NCBI RefSeq assembly: GCF_004361885.1
Contig: NZ_SNWH01000011.1
Location: 36,356 to 100,355, forward strand
Reading direction: 5' to 3'
Source of the DNA: Halomonas ventosae
Lineage (GTDB): Bacteria > Pseudomonadota > Gammaproteobacteria > Pseudomonadales > Halomonadaceae
Length of the DNA: 64,000 bases
Positions 24,190-33,795 of this stretch are shown here, piece by piece. Below the pieces are notes generated by a model. The model saw nothing but the letters and a program-made list of their open reading frames with translations, had not been told where the DNA came from and did not search any database. Each line of letters starts with the position of its first letter. The first letter of the stretch is position 1. The position numbers were made by a program, and so were the translations under genes.

Positions 24190-25440
24190 ATGGCTCTATA
24201 CGTACAGAAATTCGGTGGCACCTCGGTGGGTTCCGTGGAGCGCATCAAGGCGGTGGCCGAGAAGGTCAAGGGCTTTCGCGATGCTGGCCACCAGGTCGTC
24301 GTCGTGGTCTCCGCGATGAGCGGCGAGACCAACCGCCTGATCGGCATGGCCAACGAGATCAACGACGAGCCGACGCCACGCGAAATGGACATGCTGGTCT
24401 CCACTGGCGAGCAGGTAACCATCTCGCTACTGGCCATGGCGCTACACAAGCTGGGCGTCCCAGCGACTTCCTATACCGGCTCCCAGGTAGGCATCCAGAC
24501 CGATAGTGCCTATACCAAGGCGCGCATCCAGCGCATCGAGACCGATGAGCTGCAGGCCGACCTGGACGAAGGCCAGGTAGTGGTGGTCGCCGGCTTCCAG
24601 GGCGTCGACGAGGAAGGCAACATCACCACCCTTGGCCGCGGCGGTTCCGATACCACCGGCGTGGCGCTGGCGGCGGCCCTGAAGGCCGACGAGTGTCAGA
24701 TCTATACCGACGTCGACGGCGTCTATACCACCGACCCACGAGTCTGTTCCAGGGCGCAGCGCCTCGACACCATCACCGTGGAGGAGATGCTGGAGCTGGC
24801 GAGTCTCGGTTCCAAGGTGCTGCAGATCCGCGCCGTCGAATTTGCCGGCAAGTACAATGTCCCGCTGCGCGTGCTGTCCAGCTTCGAGGATGGCCCCGGC
24901 ACTCTGATCGTTGCAGACTCCGACCAAGACGAGGATTCCATGGAAGAACCACTGATCTCCGGCATCGCCTTCACCGCCAATGAAGCCAAGCTGACCCTGC
25001 TCAATACCCCCGACGTGCCGGGTGTGGCCTCGCGTATCCTGGGGCCGATCGCCGATGCCAACATCGAGATCGACATGATCGTCCAGAACGTCGCCCCGGC
25101 CGGTGATTACACCGACTTCACCTTCACGGTGGCCAAAGGCGACTATAAGCAGACCATGAAGATCCTCCAGGAGCAGGTCATCCCTGACCTGGGCGGCGGT
25201 GAACTGCTTGGTGACGACAACATCGCCAAGGTCTCGCTGGTGGGCGTGGGCATGCGCTCCCATGCGGGCGTGGCTGCAAAGTTCTTCCGCGTGCTGGCCG
25301 ACGAGAACATCAACATTCGCATGGTCTCCACCTCCGAGATCAAGATCTCCGTGGTGATCGACGAGAAGCATATGGAGCTGGCGGTCAAGGCTCTGCACAA
25401 GGCTTTCGGTCTCGACAAGAGCGATATCGAGCCCGAATAA
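24190..25440 (+). CDS. lysC: aspartate kinase
   Basis: Phosphorylates aspartate, the first step to lysine, threonine, methionine and, in halophiles, ectoine. The 416 residues have the catalytic start [16 protein letters not shown], the ATP-binding [16 protein letters not shown] segment (here [19 protein letters not shown]) and two C-terminal ACT domains ([14 protein letters not shown] and [19 protein letters not shown]). The ATG at 24190 has a GAGGGA site. I see no lysine riboswitch in the short upstream gap. In Halomonas relatives lysC lies between alaS and csrA, as here. Confidence 0.96.
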   Translation: MALYVQKFGGTSVGSVERIKAVAEKVKGFRDAGHQVVVVVSAMSGETNRLIGMANEINDEPTPREMDMLVSTGEQVTISLLAMALHKLGVPATSYTGSQVGIQTDSAYTKARIQRIETDELQADLDEGQVVVVAGFQGVDEEGNITTLGRGGSDTTGVALAAALKADECQIYTDVDGVYTTDPRVCSRAQRLDTITVEEMLELASLGSKVLQIRAVEFAGKYNVPLRVLSSFEDGPGTLIVADSDQDEDSMEEPLISGIAFTANEAKLTLLNTPDVPGVASRILGPIADANIEIDMIVQNVAPAGDYTDFTFTVAKGDYKQTMKILQEQVIPDLGGGELLGDDNIAKVSLVGVGMRSHAGVAAKFFRVLADENINIRMVSTSEIKISVVIDEKHMELAVKALHKAFGLDKSDIEPE

Positions 25441-25473
25441 GTCTCCCTTGGGGCGATCACCTTCTACGCTACT

Positions 25474-25513
25474 AAGGAAGAGGCCGTGATAGCCGTACCA
25501 CGGGGCTTCCTTT
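25474..25513 (+). terminator. probable terminator between lysC and csrA
   Basis: AAGGAAG pairs with CTTCCTT and an inner CCGTG pairs with CACGG, followed by T residues. It begins 33 bases after the lysC stop, so csrA probably has its own promoter. Confidence 0.55.
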
Positions 25514-25637
25514 CAACGTGGTAGGGGTGTCTCATGGCCGTGCCATTGGTCAGGGACGACGACTTGGCGCACAATGTCGGTTCGTCGTGCCTGCCGGCGA
25601 GCATCCCGCAGCCAAAAGTCTGAGAAGGAGATCAGTC

Positions 25638-25838
25638 ATGCTCATCCTGACCCGCCGTGTCGGCGAAACCCTGATGATCGGTGATGACATCACCGTGACC
25701 GTCCTTGGTGTCAAGGGCAACCAGGTTCGCATTGGCGTCAATGCCCCCAAGGATGTCGCCGTGCATCGCGAAGAGATCTACCAGCGCATTCAGCGTGAGA
25801 AGTCCGAGTCCGGTCTCCAGGGCGATGACGAGGGATGA
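25638..25838 (+). CDS. csrA: carbon storage regulator CsrA
   Basis: RNA-binding dimer that binds GGA motifs and controls translation and stability of many mRNAs. The 66-residue product [17 protein letters not shown] to LQGDDEG matches CsrA/RsmA, including the RNA-contact R44-type region [17 protein letters not shown] lies eight bases before the ATG. The frame is open further upstream but without family similarity. It is followed by a tRNA-Ser and two tRNA-Arg, the conserved order in this group. Confidence 0.97.
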   Translation: MLILTRRVGETLMIGDDITVTVLGVKGNQVRIGVNAPKDVAVHREEIYQRIQREKSESGLQGDDEG

Positions 25839-25940
25839 CGATCTCAACGGCAAGCGCGCTGCGCGGGTCATGCGAAAAAGCGGTCGGGGTTGCTGGACAA
25901 TGGTCTTCTAAAACGGTAGGATGCGCACCGTGTCGATGAG

Positions 25941-26035
<95 letters not shown>

Positions 26036-26054
26036 GTCGTCACGCTAAGGTCCA

Positions 26055-26131
26055 GCGCCCGTAGCTCAGCTGGATAGAGTACCTGACTACGAATCAGGTG
26101 GTCGGAGGTTCGAATCCTCCCGGGCGCGCCA
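26055..26131 (+). tRNA. tRNA-Arg (ACG), copy 1
   Basis: A 77-base cloverleaf with GCGCCCG/CGGGCGC acceptor arms, anticodon loop CTACGAA and encoded CCA. The ACG anticodon implies A-to-I editing by TadA. Confidence 0.96.
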
Positions 26132-26202
26132 TCTTCACCCGGCATGTGGTCGGCCCCTTGCCGATCGGTTGATCCCCGCAACGTACCTGCTTGTTGCCTT
26201 AC

Positions 26203-26279
26203 GCGCCCGTAGCTCAGCTGGATAGAGTACCTGACTACGAATCAGGTGGTCGGAGGTTCGAATCCTCCCGGGCGCGCCA
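26203..26279 (+). tRNA. tRNA-Arg (ACG), copy 2
   Basis: Identical in sequence to copy 1 and 71 bases downstream. It appears to be part of the same tRNA transcript, which ends at the following terminator. Confidence 0.96.
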
Positions 26280-26285
26280 GATATC

Positions 26286-26320
26286 GACCCGTCCTCTCTG
26301 TGAGGGCGGGTCTTCTCTAT
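26286..26320 (+). terminator. terminator after the tRNA-Ser/Arg cluster
   Basis: GACCCGTCCTC pairs with GAGGGCGGGTC (one G-T pair) around TCTGT, then TTCTCTAT. It starts 7 bases after the second tRNA-Arg. Confidence 0.75.
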
Positions 26321-26416
26321 ATTCCGCCGCTGTGGCGAGGTTTTCTCTCTTGTGTCAGGCCCGGTGGTCTGCTACCCGGGTCGGCGTTCCACGGGCGCCG
26401 GCCCCGGCGATCGTTT

Positions 26417-26453
26417 GAGGCGCCGTCGCCATGCGAGGGGCGCCTCTTTTTTT
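26417..26453 (+). terminator. strong plus-strand terminator before dusC
   Basis: GAGGCGCC pairs with GGCGCCTC and is followed by seven T residues. It is oriented for plus-strand transcripts, yet the nearest plus-strand genes already have a terminator at 26286. It is a back-up terminator or the end of an unrecognised short transcript. Confidence 0.75.
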
Positions 26454-26483
26454 GGTGCGCCTATTGTCTGGCGATGGCTGCCG

Positions 26484-27536
26484 TTAGGCTGTCTTGACTC
26501 GCGGGTCATCGTGAACACAGGAAGGAAGGCGGTTGATGGTAGTGGTCGGGGTTTGGAGGCCGATCAATAGGGCGTCGAGCTCGCGCAGACGCTTCACGGC
26601 CTGGAACCGGTAGGCTGCCTCGGGGTCGCGCTGGCGCATGTGGCTGAGCCACTGTTTGATGAGCGCAGTAACGGTACGCGTCGGAAGTGTGCTACGCTGC
26701 AGCGCAGCAAAGTCAGCAAGGATTCGTGCCCGGGCCTCCCAGGGCGTATCGGGTAAGCGCTCACCAGTCATCTGCCAGTGGCGGATGCGCGCCGCGAGCC
26801 AGGGGTCCGCCAGGGCGCCGCGACCGAGCATCACGTCGCGACACCCGGAGAGGGTGCGGGCCTTCCAGTAGTCCTCCAGGGTCCAGATCTCGCCGTTGGC
26901 GACCACTGGGATGGAGAGGCGCTGGTGGATGCGGCCGATCCACTCCCAGTGGGCCGGTGGGCGGTAGCCCTCTTCCCGGGTGCGGCCATGCACCACCAGG
27001 TGGCGGGCACCCCCTGTCTGGGCAGCGCGCCCGCAGGCCAGTGCCAGGCGTCGATCGGCGAAGCCCAGGCGGATCTTGGCGGTCACCGGAATGCGGTGTC
27101 CTACCGCCTCATGCACGGTCGCGACCACGGCATGCACGCGCCGCGGGTCGCGCAGCAGCGAGGCGCCGCCGTCGTGGCGATTGACCAGCTTGGCCGGGCA
27201 GCCGAAGTTGAGGTCGACACCGGTGGCGCCTAGGCGCAGTGCCTGGGCGGCGTTGGCCGCCAGGGCCTCGGGATCGGAGCCGAGCAGTTGCAGCTGGACC
27301 GGTACGCCGGCCGGAGTCGTCATGCGAGCGCCCTGGAGTTCGGGGCAGTGCTTGTGGAAGACGCGCGGTGGCAGTCGGGCATCTACCACGCGGACGAACT
27401 CGGTGACCGCCCAGTCGAAGCCCGGCTGCCGGGTCAGCAGGTCCCGGGTGTGAGCGTCGATAACGCCCTCCATGGGGGCCAGGCCGACCCTGCCCGGTAC
27501 ATCTTGTAGTAAATTAACAACGCCGACTTCCACCAC
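26484..27536 (-). CDS. dusC: tRNA-dihydrouridine synthase, DusC type
   Basis: FMN enzyme that reduces uridine to dihydrouridine in tRNA (U16 for DusC). The 350-residue frame has GLAPMEGVIDAHTRDLL near the start, TEFVRVVDARLP, the DusC/COG0042 core GVDLNFGCPAKLVNRHDGG with the catalytic cysteine, TAKIRLGF, the histidine-arginine motif VVHGRTREEGY, and ANGEIWT. No ATG lies at the expected beginning, so a GTG start at or just inside 27536 is likely. It faces oadG across a short divergent gap and ends near the tRNA cluster. Confidence 0.92.
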   Translation of the reverse strand: MVEVGVVNLLQDVPGRVGLAPMEGVIDAHTRDLLTRQPGFDWAVTEFVRVVDARLPPRVFHKHCPELQGARMTTPAGVPVQLQLLGSDPEALAANAAQALRLGATGVDLNFGCPAKLVNRHDGGASLLRDPRRVHAVVATVHEAVGHRIPVTAKIRLGFADRRLALACGRAAQTGGARHLVVHGRTREEGYRPPAHWEWIGRIHQRLSIPVVANGEIWTLEDYWKARTLSGCRDVMLGRGALADPWLAARIRHWQMTGERLPDTPWEARARILADFAALQRSTLPTRTVTALIKQWLSHMRQRDPEAAYRFQAVKRLRELDALLIGLQTPTTTINRLPSCVHDDPRVKTA

Positions 27537-27655
27537 AGCACCATTGCAATCTGATCAGAGTGTGGCAGGTTATAGCATCGAAAATTTTGCGCAAGCCGCC
27601 ATGTCTCGCACCGTTGAGGCGCATGGAGGTACATGTTCAACAGGAGAGGCGCGCG

Positions 27656-27904
27656 ATGCAGGACATGCAGCTGCTGGAAGAGGGACTCTCCCTCATGGCC
27701 CTTGGCATGGGCTTTGTTTTTGTTTTTCTTACCTTGCTAGTCATCGTCACCACCCTGATGTCCAAGATCATCGGTCGCTTCTTCCCGGAGCCCGTGGCGC
27801 CTCCGGTGCCGGCACGCGGTCGTGGTGCCGCTCCCCAGGACGATGACGTCATGGTGGCCATCAGTGCCGCGGTGCATCACTATCGCCGCCGACACCGCCG
27901 CTGA
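27656..27904 (+). CDS. oadG: oxaloacetate decarboxylase gamma subunit
   Basis: Small membrane subunit that anchors the alpha and beta subunits of the sodium-pumping oxaloacetate decarboxylase. The 82-residue product [17 protein letters not shown] has one transmembrane helix (about residues 12-35), a proline-rich linker ([14 protein letters not shown]) and a short basic C-terminus. The ATG at 27656 has AGGAGAGG upstream; the frame is open from 27560 without family similarity. It is the first gene of oadG-oadA-oadB. Confidence 0.9.
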   Translation: MQDMQLLEEGLSLMALGMGFVFVFLTLLVIVTTLMSKIIGRFFPEPVAPPVPARGRGAAPQDDDVMVAISAAVHHYRRRHRR

Positions 27905-27954
27905 ACCCCGCCTGCCTCCCTTCTCCCTACATCCACTACCTCAAGGTCAAACCC

Positions 27955-29766
27955 ATGACTGACAACGCTCGCCCGCTGGGCATCACCGATGTGGTCCTGC
28001 GTGACGCCCACCAGTCGCTGTTCGCCACCCGCATGCGCCTCGACGACATGCTGCCCATCGCCGAGAAGCTCGACCGCGTCGGCTTCTGGTCGCTGGAGTC
28101 CTGGGGCGGGGCCACCTTCGACGCCTGTATCCGCTACCTCGGCGAGGATCCGTGGGAGCGGATACGGGCGTTGAAGGCCGCCATGCCCAACACCCCCCAG
28201 CAGATGCTGCTGCGTGGCCAGAATCTGCTGGGCTATCGCCACTACGCCGATGACGTGGTGGACAAGTTCGTCGAGCGGGCCAGGACCAACGGCGTCGACG
28301 TGTTCCGTGTCTTCGATGCCATGAACGACCCGCGCAACCTGGAGCGCGCCATCCAGGCGGTGCGCAAGGTCGAGGGCCATGCCCAGGGCACGCTCTCCTA
28401 CACGGTGAGCCCGGTGCACACCCTGGACGGCTGGGTCGAACTCGGCAAGACCATCGCCGCCATGGGCGCCGACTCGCTCTGCATCAAGGACATGGCCGGC
28501 CTGCTCAAGCCCTACGACGCCTTTGAACTGGTCACCAAGCTCAAGAAGGCGGTGGATATCCCCATCCACATGCAGTGTCATGCCACCACCGGCATGTCCA
28601 CCGCCACCGCTCTCAAGGCCGCCGAGGCGGGCATCGATAACGTCGACACCGCCATCTCCTCGATGTCGATGACCTATGGCCACAGCCCCACCGAATCGGT
28701 GGTGGCGATCCTTCAGGGCACCGAGCGTGACACCGGGCTGGACCTCGAACTGCTCGAGGAGATTGCCGCCTACTTCCGTGAGGTGCGCAAGAAATACGCC
28801 GCCTTCGAGGGCTCGCTGAAGGGTATCGACTCGCGCATCCTGATCGCCCAGGTGCCGGGTGGCATGCTCACCAACATGGAAGGCCAGCTCAAGGAGCAGG
28901 GCGCCGGCGACAAGCTCGACGACGTGCTCAAGGAGATCCCGCGAGTTCGCGAGGACCTGGGTTTCATTCCGCTGGTCACTCCCACCTCGCAGATCGTCGG
29001 CACCCAGGCGGTGATGAACGTGATGATGGGCAGCCGATACACGTCGATCTCCAAGGAGGTCCAGGCGCTGCTCAAGGGCGAATATGGCGCCGCCCCCGCG
29101 CCGTTCAACAAGGAGCTGCAGGCGCGCGTGCTGGAGGGGGGTGAGCCGATCACCTGCCGCCCAGCCGATCGGCTGGACCCGGAAATGGATCGACTGACCG
29201 CCGAGCTCAAGGAGAAGGCTAAGGCCGACGGCATCCGCCTGGCCGAGGGCGAGCGCGAGATCGACGACGTGCTCACCTATGCGCTCTTCCCGCAGATCGG
29301 CCTGAAGTTCCTCAAGAACCGCGATAACCCTGAGGCCTTCGAGCCGGCACCCCAGGCACCGGATACCCAGGCATCGCAGCCGCCGGCGAAGGTCGAGGAC
29401 AAGGGGGGCGCGGCCGCGCCGTCCGGCCCCGAGACCTATACCGTCAAGGTCAACGGCAAGGCCTATGTGGTGGAGGTCGCCGAGGGGGGCGAGATCGGCG
29501 ACGTCACCGCCCAGGGCGAGGCCCAGCCCGCCAGCGCGCCGGCCCCGGCCTCCAGCGGCGAGGCGATCACCGCGCCGCTGGCCGGCAACATCTTCAAGGT
29601 CAACGTGCGCGAGGGTGACAGCGTCGCCGAGGGCGACGTGGTGATCATCCTCGAGGCGATGAAGATGGAGACCGAGGTGCGCGCGGCGAGCGCCGGCACC
29701 GTCTCCGCCGTCAAGGTCGGCGAGGGCGACAGCGTCGCCGTCGGCGACGTGCTGATCGAACTCTAG
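27955..29766 (+). CDS. oadA: oxaloacetate decarboxylase alpha subunit
   Basis: Carboxyltransferase subunit that moves CO2 from oxaloacetate to its own biotin. The 603-residue product has an N-terminal TIM-barrel carboxyltransferase domain ([35 protein letters not shown] split, [13 protein letters not shown]), a conserved carboxylase domain ([15 protein letters not shown]), an alanine/proline-rich linker around residues 460-540, and a C-terminal biotinyl domain with the biotinylated lysine in EAMKMETEV. Only 50 bases separate it from oadG, and oadB follows after 10. Confidence 0.96.
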   Translation: MTDNARPLGITDVVLRDAHQSLFATRMRLDDMLPIAEKLDRVGFWSLESWGGATFDACIRYLGEDPWERIRALKAAMPNTPQQMLLRGQNLLGYRHYADDVVDKFVERARTNGVDVFRVFDAMNDPRNLERAIQAVRKVEGHAQGTLSYTVSPVHTLDGWVELGKTIAAMGADSLCIKDMAGLLKPYDAFELVTKLKKAVDIPIHMQCHATTGMSTATALKAAEAGIDNVDTAISSMSMTYGHSPTESVVAILQGTERDTGLDLELLEEIAAYFREVRKKYAAFEGSLKGIDSRILIAQVPGGMLTNMEGQLKEQGAGDKLDDVLKEIPRVREDLGFIPLVTPTSQIVGTQAVMNVMMGSRYTSISKEVQALLKGEYGAAPAPFNKELQARVLEGGEPITCRPADRLDPEMDRLTAELKEKAKADGIRLAEGEREIDDVLTYALFPQIGLKFLKNRDNPEAFEPAPQAPDTQASQPPAKVEDKGGAAAPSGPETYTVKVNGKAYVVEVAEGGEIGDVTAQGEAQPASAPAPASSGEAITAPLAGNIFKVNVREGDSVAEGDVVIILEAMKMETEVRAASAGTVSAVKVGEGDSVAVGDVLIEL

Positions 29767-29776
29767 GGGCCCCGTC

Positions 29777-31099
29777 ATGGAGAAACTGCTTACCCTCTGG
29801 TATGGCTCGGGGCTCTACAACCTCAGCCTGGGGCAGGGTGTCATGGTCCTGGTGGGCCTGGGACTGCTCTACCTGGCCATCGCCAAGAAGTTCGAGCCGC
29901 TGCTGCTGGTGCCGATCGGCTTCGGCGGGATACTGGCCAACATCCCCGAGGCGGGTCTCGCCCTTTCCGCCGCCGAGCAGGCGGCGCATCTGGCACGGCC
30001 GGCGCTGCTCGAGCAGATGGCCGCGGCGCTGCAGCTCGGCCTGGACCCGGGCGCCAGCGTCGAGGCCTGGCGCCACACCCTGAGCGAGACCCTGCATGGT
30101 GACCTTTCCCCGGCGCTGCTGCGCTCCGCCAACGACATAGCCATGGACGCCGGCTTCGCCCACGGCATGCTCTACCAGTTCTACAGCGTGGCGATCGCCT
30201 CGGGCATCGCCCCGCTGGTGATCTTCATGGGCGTGGGGGCGATGACCGACTTCGGGCCGCTGCTGGCCAATCCCCGCACGCTGTTCCTGGGCGCGGCGGC
30301 GCAGTTCGGCATCTTCGCCACCCTGCTCGGCGCGGTGGGCATGTCGGCCATGGGCTGGATGGATTTCTCGCTTAACCAGGCCGCCGCCATCGGCATCATC
30401 GGCGGCGCCGACGGCCCCACTTCGATCTACGTGTCGAGCATCCTGGCGCCGGAGCTGCTGGGTGCCATCGCCGTGGCCTCCTACTCCTACATGGCGCTGG
30501 TGCCGCTGATCCAGCCGCCGATCATGAAGGCGCTGACCTCGAAGCGGGAGCGAGAGATCGTCATGACCCAGCTGCGGCCGGTGTCAAAGCGCGAGAAGAT
30601 CGTCTTCCCGCTCAGTCTGCTGATCCTGGTGGTGCTGTTCCTACCGGATGCCGCGCCGCTGCTGGGGATGTTCTGCTTCGGCAACCTGATGCGCGAGTGC
30701 GGGGTGGTGGAGCGGCTCTCCGACACCGCCCAGAACGCGCTGATCAACATCGTGACCATCTTCCTGGGTCTCTCAGTGGGCTCCAAACTGATGGCCGACC
30801 GCTTCCTGGCCGTGGAGACCCTGGGAATCCTGGCGCTGGGCATGGTGGCCTTCGCCATCGGCACCGCCTGTGGGATCCTGATGGCCAAACTGATGAACAC
30901 CGTGAGCCGGATGCCGATCAACCCGCTGATCGGCTCGGCGGGGGTCTCGGCGGTGCCCATGGCAGCAAGGGTCTCCAACAAGGTGGGGCTGGAGTCCAAT
31001 CCCCACAATTTCCTGCTGATGCATGCCATGGGGCCCAACGTGGCCGGGGTGATCGGCTCGGCGGTGGCCGCCGGGGTGATGATCAAGTATCTGGGGTGA
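29777..31099 (+). CDS. oadB: oxaloacetate decarboxylase beta subunit (sodium pump)
   Basis: Integral membrane subunit that decarboxylates carboxybiotin and exports Na+. The 440-residue product is mostly hydrophobic with about ten membrane segments. It holds the conserved [19 protein letters not shown] segment (here [17 protein letters not shown]) with the key aspartate and the C-terminal [20 protein letters not shown] region. It completes oadGAB. A sodium pump of this kind suits a salt-loving organism. Confidence 0.96.
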   Translation: MEKLLTLWYGSGLYNLSLGQGVMVLVGLGLLYLAIAKKFEPLLLVPIGFGGILANIPEAGLALSAAEQAAHLARPALLEQMAAALQLGLDPGASVEAWRHTLSETLHGDLSPALLRSANDIAMDAGFAHGMLYQFYSVAIASGIAPLVIFMGVGAMTDFGPLLANPRTLFLGAAAQFGIFATLLGAVGMSAMGWMDFSLNQAAAIGIIGGADGPTSIYVSSILAPELLGAIAVASYSYMALVPLIQPPIMKALTSKREREIVMTQLRPVSKREKIVFPLSLLILVVLFLPDAAPLLGMFCFGNLMRECGVVERLSDTAQNALINIVTIFLGLSVGSKLMADRFLAVETLGILALGMVAFAIGTACGILMAKLMNTVSRMPINPLIGSAGVSAVPMAARVSNKVGLESNPHNFLLMHAMGPNVAGVIGSAVAAGVMIKYLG

Positions 31100-31111
31100 G
31101 GCGCCTCGGGA

Positions 31112-31729
31112 TCAGGCGTCGATAAGCTCGAGGTGGCCGCGCAGCCGCGACGCCAGTGGGCTCAGGTCTGCCTCTATGTCACGGGGCCAGCCCACGGTGA
31201 GCACCACCCCGTCGGCGGCGTAGTCGGCCTGCGCGACTGGCACCTGCTGCTCGGCCAGCCAGGCGCGGGCCTCGGCCTCTCCGGCGAAGTCGACCCGCAG
31301 GCGCAGTGGGGTGCGCTCGACCACGGTGCGGCGCGGCAGGGCCTCCAGGCCTTCGGCGACGGCGCGGGAGTAGGCGCGTGCTAGGCCGCCGGTGCCGAGC
31401 TTGGTGCCGCCGAAGTAGCGCGTGACCACGCAGCCCACCTGGCCGAGCCCCGATCCTTCCAGTACCTGGAACATGGGGCGCCCGGCGGTGCCGCCGGGCT
31501 CGCCGTCGTCGGAGAAGCCGATGGCGGTCTGCTCGCCGGGTGGGCCGGCGATGAAGGCACTGCAGTGGTGGCTGGCGCCGGGGTGGGTGCGGCGGGCCTC
31601 GGCCAACAGTGCCTCGAAGGCGATGCTGTCCGGCGCATGACAAAGCCAGGTGATGAAGCGGCTTTTCTCCACTACCAGTTCGCTCTCTTGCCAGCGTCCC
31701 GCAGGGACGTCGGGGACGGCGTAGCGCAT
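31112..31729 (-). CDS. YigZ/IMPACT family protein
   Basis: Member of the YigZ/IMPACT (UPF0029) family, whose bacterial role is not settled; the eukaryotic IMPACT protein acts in translational stress control. The 205-residue product has the N-terminal domain motif VEKSRFITWLCHA, SHHCSAFIAG, FSDDGEPGGTAGRPMF and VTRYFGGTKLGTGGLARAYS, then a ferredoxin-like C-terminal domain. Its ATG overlaps the stop of the upstream S24 peptidase gene by one base (TGATG), so the two are translationally coupled and probably share the SOS promoter. Confidence 0.88.
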   Translation of the reverse strand: MRYAVPDVPAGRWQESELVVEKSRFITWLCHAPDSIAFEALLAEARRTHPGASHHCSAFIAGPPGEQTAIGFSDDGEPGGTAGRPMFQVLEGSGLGQVGCVVTRYFGGTKLGTGGLARAYSRAVAEGLEALPRRTVVERTPLRLRVDFAGEAEARAWLAEQQVPVAQADYAADGVVLTVGWPRDIEADLSPLASRLRGHLELIDA

Positions 31730-32199
31730 CAGGCGGCTAGCTCCGTCTGGCGCACCACCCCCATCACCAGGCCGATCACCTGGATGTCGTCGTTGCGCAG
31801 GTAGATGGGCGCCATGCGCTCGTTGGCCGGCTGCAGGCGCACGCCGGACTTCTCGATGTAGAGCTTCTTCAGGGTGACCTCCTGGTCGTTGATCATCACC
31901 ACCGCGGTCTCGCCGTTCTCGGCGCTCTCGCGACGTTCGATGATGATTACATCCCCGTCGAAGATGTTGCAATCGACCATGGAGTCGCCGCGCACCCGCA
32001 GGGCATAGGTATTGCGGCGCACCATGCGCGTGGGCACCTGGATGCTGTCGGCCTGGGGACAGGCCTCGATGGGCATGCCCGCCGAGACACGGCCGAGCAG
32101 TGGGATCTCGGTCAGCGTATCGGCCTCGATGGCTACCCAGACCTCGGCCAACGGAAGATGGGGGCGGCGCTCCAGGTACTGCGATATGACGTTGGGCAT
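31729..32199 (-). CDS. LexA/UmuD-like S24 self-cleaving peptidase without a DNA-binding domain
   Basis: The 156-residue product is almost entirely the S24 peptidase domain of LexA, UmuD and phage repressors. The predicted cleavage bond is Ala40-Gly41 in GRVSAGMP, the serine is Ser73 in GDSMVDCNIFDGD, and the lysine is about Lys111 in EVTLKKL. The first 30 residues are too short and lack the winged helix that LexA uses to bind DNA. In architecture it resembles UmuD, but no umuC follows; instead a YigZ-family gene is coupled to it. A perfect LexA box overlaps its promoter, so it is SOS-induced. Its function is unknown; a UmuD-like polymerase cofactor or a modulator of LexA is possible. Confidence 0.85.
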   Translation of the reverse strand: MPNVISQYLERRPHLPLAEVWVAIEADTLTEIPLLGRVSAGMPIEACPQADSIQVPTRMVRRNTYALRVRGDSMVDCNIFDGDVIIIERRESAENGETAVVMINDQEVTLKKLYIEKSGVRLQPANERMAPIYLRNDDIQVIGLVMGVVRQTELAA

Positions 32200-32227
32200 G
32201 CGAGGGTTCCCCTGGCGTTGAAAGAAA

Positions 32228-32243
32228 CTGTCAATACGTACAG
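32228..32243. promoter_or_regulatory. LexA (SOS) box of the S24 peptidase gene
   Basis: CTGTCAATACGTACAG is a CTGT-N8-ACAG match, 29 bases before the S24 gene start and about ten bases after its -10 element. LexA bound here would block transcription start. Confidence 0.88.
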
Positions 32244-32252
32244 TGCTTCACG

Positions 32253-32280
32253 AGCATAGCAGCGGGCTGGAATCTGGCAA
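32253..32280 (-). promoter_or_regulatory. promoter of the S24 peptidase gene
   Basis: On the minus strand TTGCCA (32280-32275) and TATGCT (32258-32253) are spaced by 16 bases. The LexA box lies just downstream at the expected start site. Confidence 0.65.
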
Positions 32281-32406
32281 GAGAGGGGGGCCACGCAAGG
32301 CTTGATCCACACCAAGTGTGACCGCCTGACGCAGACGGCTCGACTGGTAGCCAGAGCCCTTTGCATGTAGAGTTCCGGGCGAAATACCCCATGCCGGGAG
32401 AGTGCC

Positions 32407-33051
32407 TTGAGCCTGCGTCTGCAAGCCCGAAAGCTGGCCTGTGAGCGGGACGATCGCTGGCTGTTCCGCGACCTTGACCTGGACATCCATGCCGGCGAGA
32501 TCGTGCGTGTGGAGGGCCCCAATGGCAGCGGCAAGACCACCCTGCTGAAGATTCTTTCCGGACAGCTGGCCGACTTCGAAGGCGAGCTCTACTGGAACGA
32601 CCACCCCATGCGGCGCAAGCGCCAGGACTTCCTGGCCAACCTGCTCTATCTGGGGCATGCACCGGGGGTCAAGGCGGCGCTGACGCCGCTGGAGAACCTG
32701 GCCTGGTACCAGGCCCTGGCGGGCGAGCCCGATGCCGAGGCGGCGCGCTTTGCGGCGCTGGCGGCCATGGGGCTCGCCGGCTTCGAGGATCTGCCCGCCG
32801 GTCAGCTCTCCGCGGGCCAGCAGCGCCGGGTGGCCCTGGCCCGGCTGGAGCTGATCCCGCGTCCGCTGTGGGTGCTCGACGAGCCCTTCACCGCCATCGA
32901 CCGCGACGGCGTGGCGGCGCTCGAAGGGCGCCTAGCGGCCCATGCCCTGCGCGGCGGCTGCGTGCTGGTCACCACCCACCACGCACTGGCCGAGTCGCCG
33001 GCACTGCGCTGTATTCGGCTGGGGCAGGGGGGTGACGATGCCGCACTCTGA
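32407..33051 (+). CDS. ccmA: heme exporter ATPase CcmA
   Basis: ABC ATPase that drives release of holo-CcmE during cytochrome c maturation. The 214 residues have Walker A GPNGSGKTTLLKILSG, signature QLSAGQQRRVALARL, and Walker B PLWVLDEPFTAID. The only start near the expected N-terminus is TTG at 32407, which suggests weak initiation. It is the first gene of an unbroken nine-gene ccmABCDEFGHI operon running to 39516 and diverges from the SOS-controlled S24 gene. Confidence 0.94.
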   Translation: MSLRLQARKLACERDDRWLFRDLDLDIHAGEIVRVEGPNGSGKTTLLKILSGQLADFEGELYWNDHPMRRKRQDFLANLLYLGHAPGVKAALTPLENLAWYQALAGEPDAEAARFAALAAMGLAGFEDLPAGQLSAGQQRRVALARLELIPRPLWVLDEPFTAIDRDGVAALEGRLAAHALRGGCVLVTTHHALAESPALRCIRLGQGGDDAAL

Positions 33052-33079
33052 GCCACGCCTGACGCAGGAGCCAGGAAAA

Positions 33080-33781
33080 ATGCCGCTGTTCCGGGAACCC
33101 GAGGGCGGCGCGTGGGTCGCAATACGAGCGACGTTGAAGCGTGACCTGGTGTTAATGATGCGCCGGCGCAGCGAGGTGCTCAACCCGCTGGTGTTCTTTG
33201 CCCTGGTGATCACCCTGTTCCCGATCGGCATCTCGCCGGACCCGGAACTGCTGGCGGTCATCGCCCCGGGCCTGCTGTGGGTGGCGGCGCTGCTTGCGGC
33301 ACTGCTCTCGCTGGACAGCCTGTTTCGCAGCGACTTTGACGATGGCTCCCTGGAGCAGCTGCTGCTTTCGCCCCAGCCGCTGCCTGCGCTGGCGCTGGCC
33401 AAGGTGGCGGTGCATTGGTTGCTCACCGGTCTGCCGCTGGCGCTGATGGCGCCGCTGCTAGGCATCTTGCTGTCGCTGCCGTCAGGCAGTTATGCGGTGC
33501 TGGCGCTATCGCTGGCGCTGGGCAGTGCCAGCCTGAGCCTGATCGGTGCCATCGGGGCGGCGTTGACTGTAGGGCTCTCACGGGGCGGGGTGCTGCTTTC
33601 GCTGCTGGTGCTGCCGCTCTATATCCCGGTGCTGATCTTCGGCGCCGGGGCCGTGCAGGCGGCCATCCTCGGCGATGGCGTCTCCGCGCACCTGGCCATT
33701 CTGGGTGCGCTTCTGGCAGTGGCGCTGGGCCTCGCCCCATGGGCGATCGCGGCCTCGCTGCGTATCAGTATCAACGGTTGA
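33080..33781 (+). CDS. ccmB: heme exporter membrane subunit CcmB
   Basis: Integral membrane partner of CcmA and CcmC. About 233 residues with six hydrophobic segments. The N-terminal cytoplasmic part [20 protein letters not shown] and the segment [16 protein letters not shown] are typical of the family. The ATG at 33080 is chosen for its AGGAG site; an in-frame ATG at 33038 overlaps the end of ccmA and is the alternative. Confidence 0.92.
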   Translation: MPLFREPEGGAWVAIRATLKRDLVLMMRRRSEVLNPLVFFALVITLFPIGISPDPELLAVIAPGLLWVAALLAALLSLDSLFRSDFDDGSLEQLLLSPQPLPALALAKVAVHWLLTGLPLALMAPLLGILLSLPSGSYAVLALSLALGSASLSLIGAIGAALTVGLSRGGVLLSLLVLPLYIPVLIFGAGAVQAAILGDGVSAHLAILGALLAVALGLAPWAIAASLRISING

Positions 33782-33795
33782 GGACGACAATCAGT

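Noticed and set aside
27880..29778. A 632-codon minus-strand frame opposite oadA
   Set aside because: Antisense to a clear OadA; no ribosome-binding site or domain.
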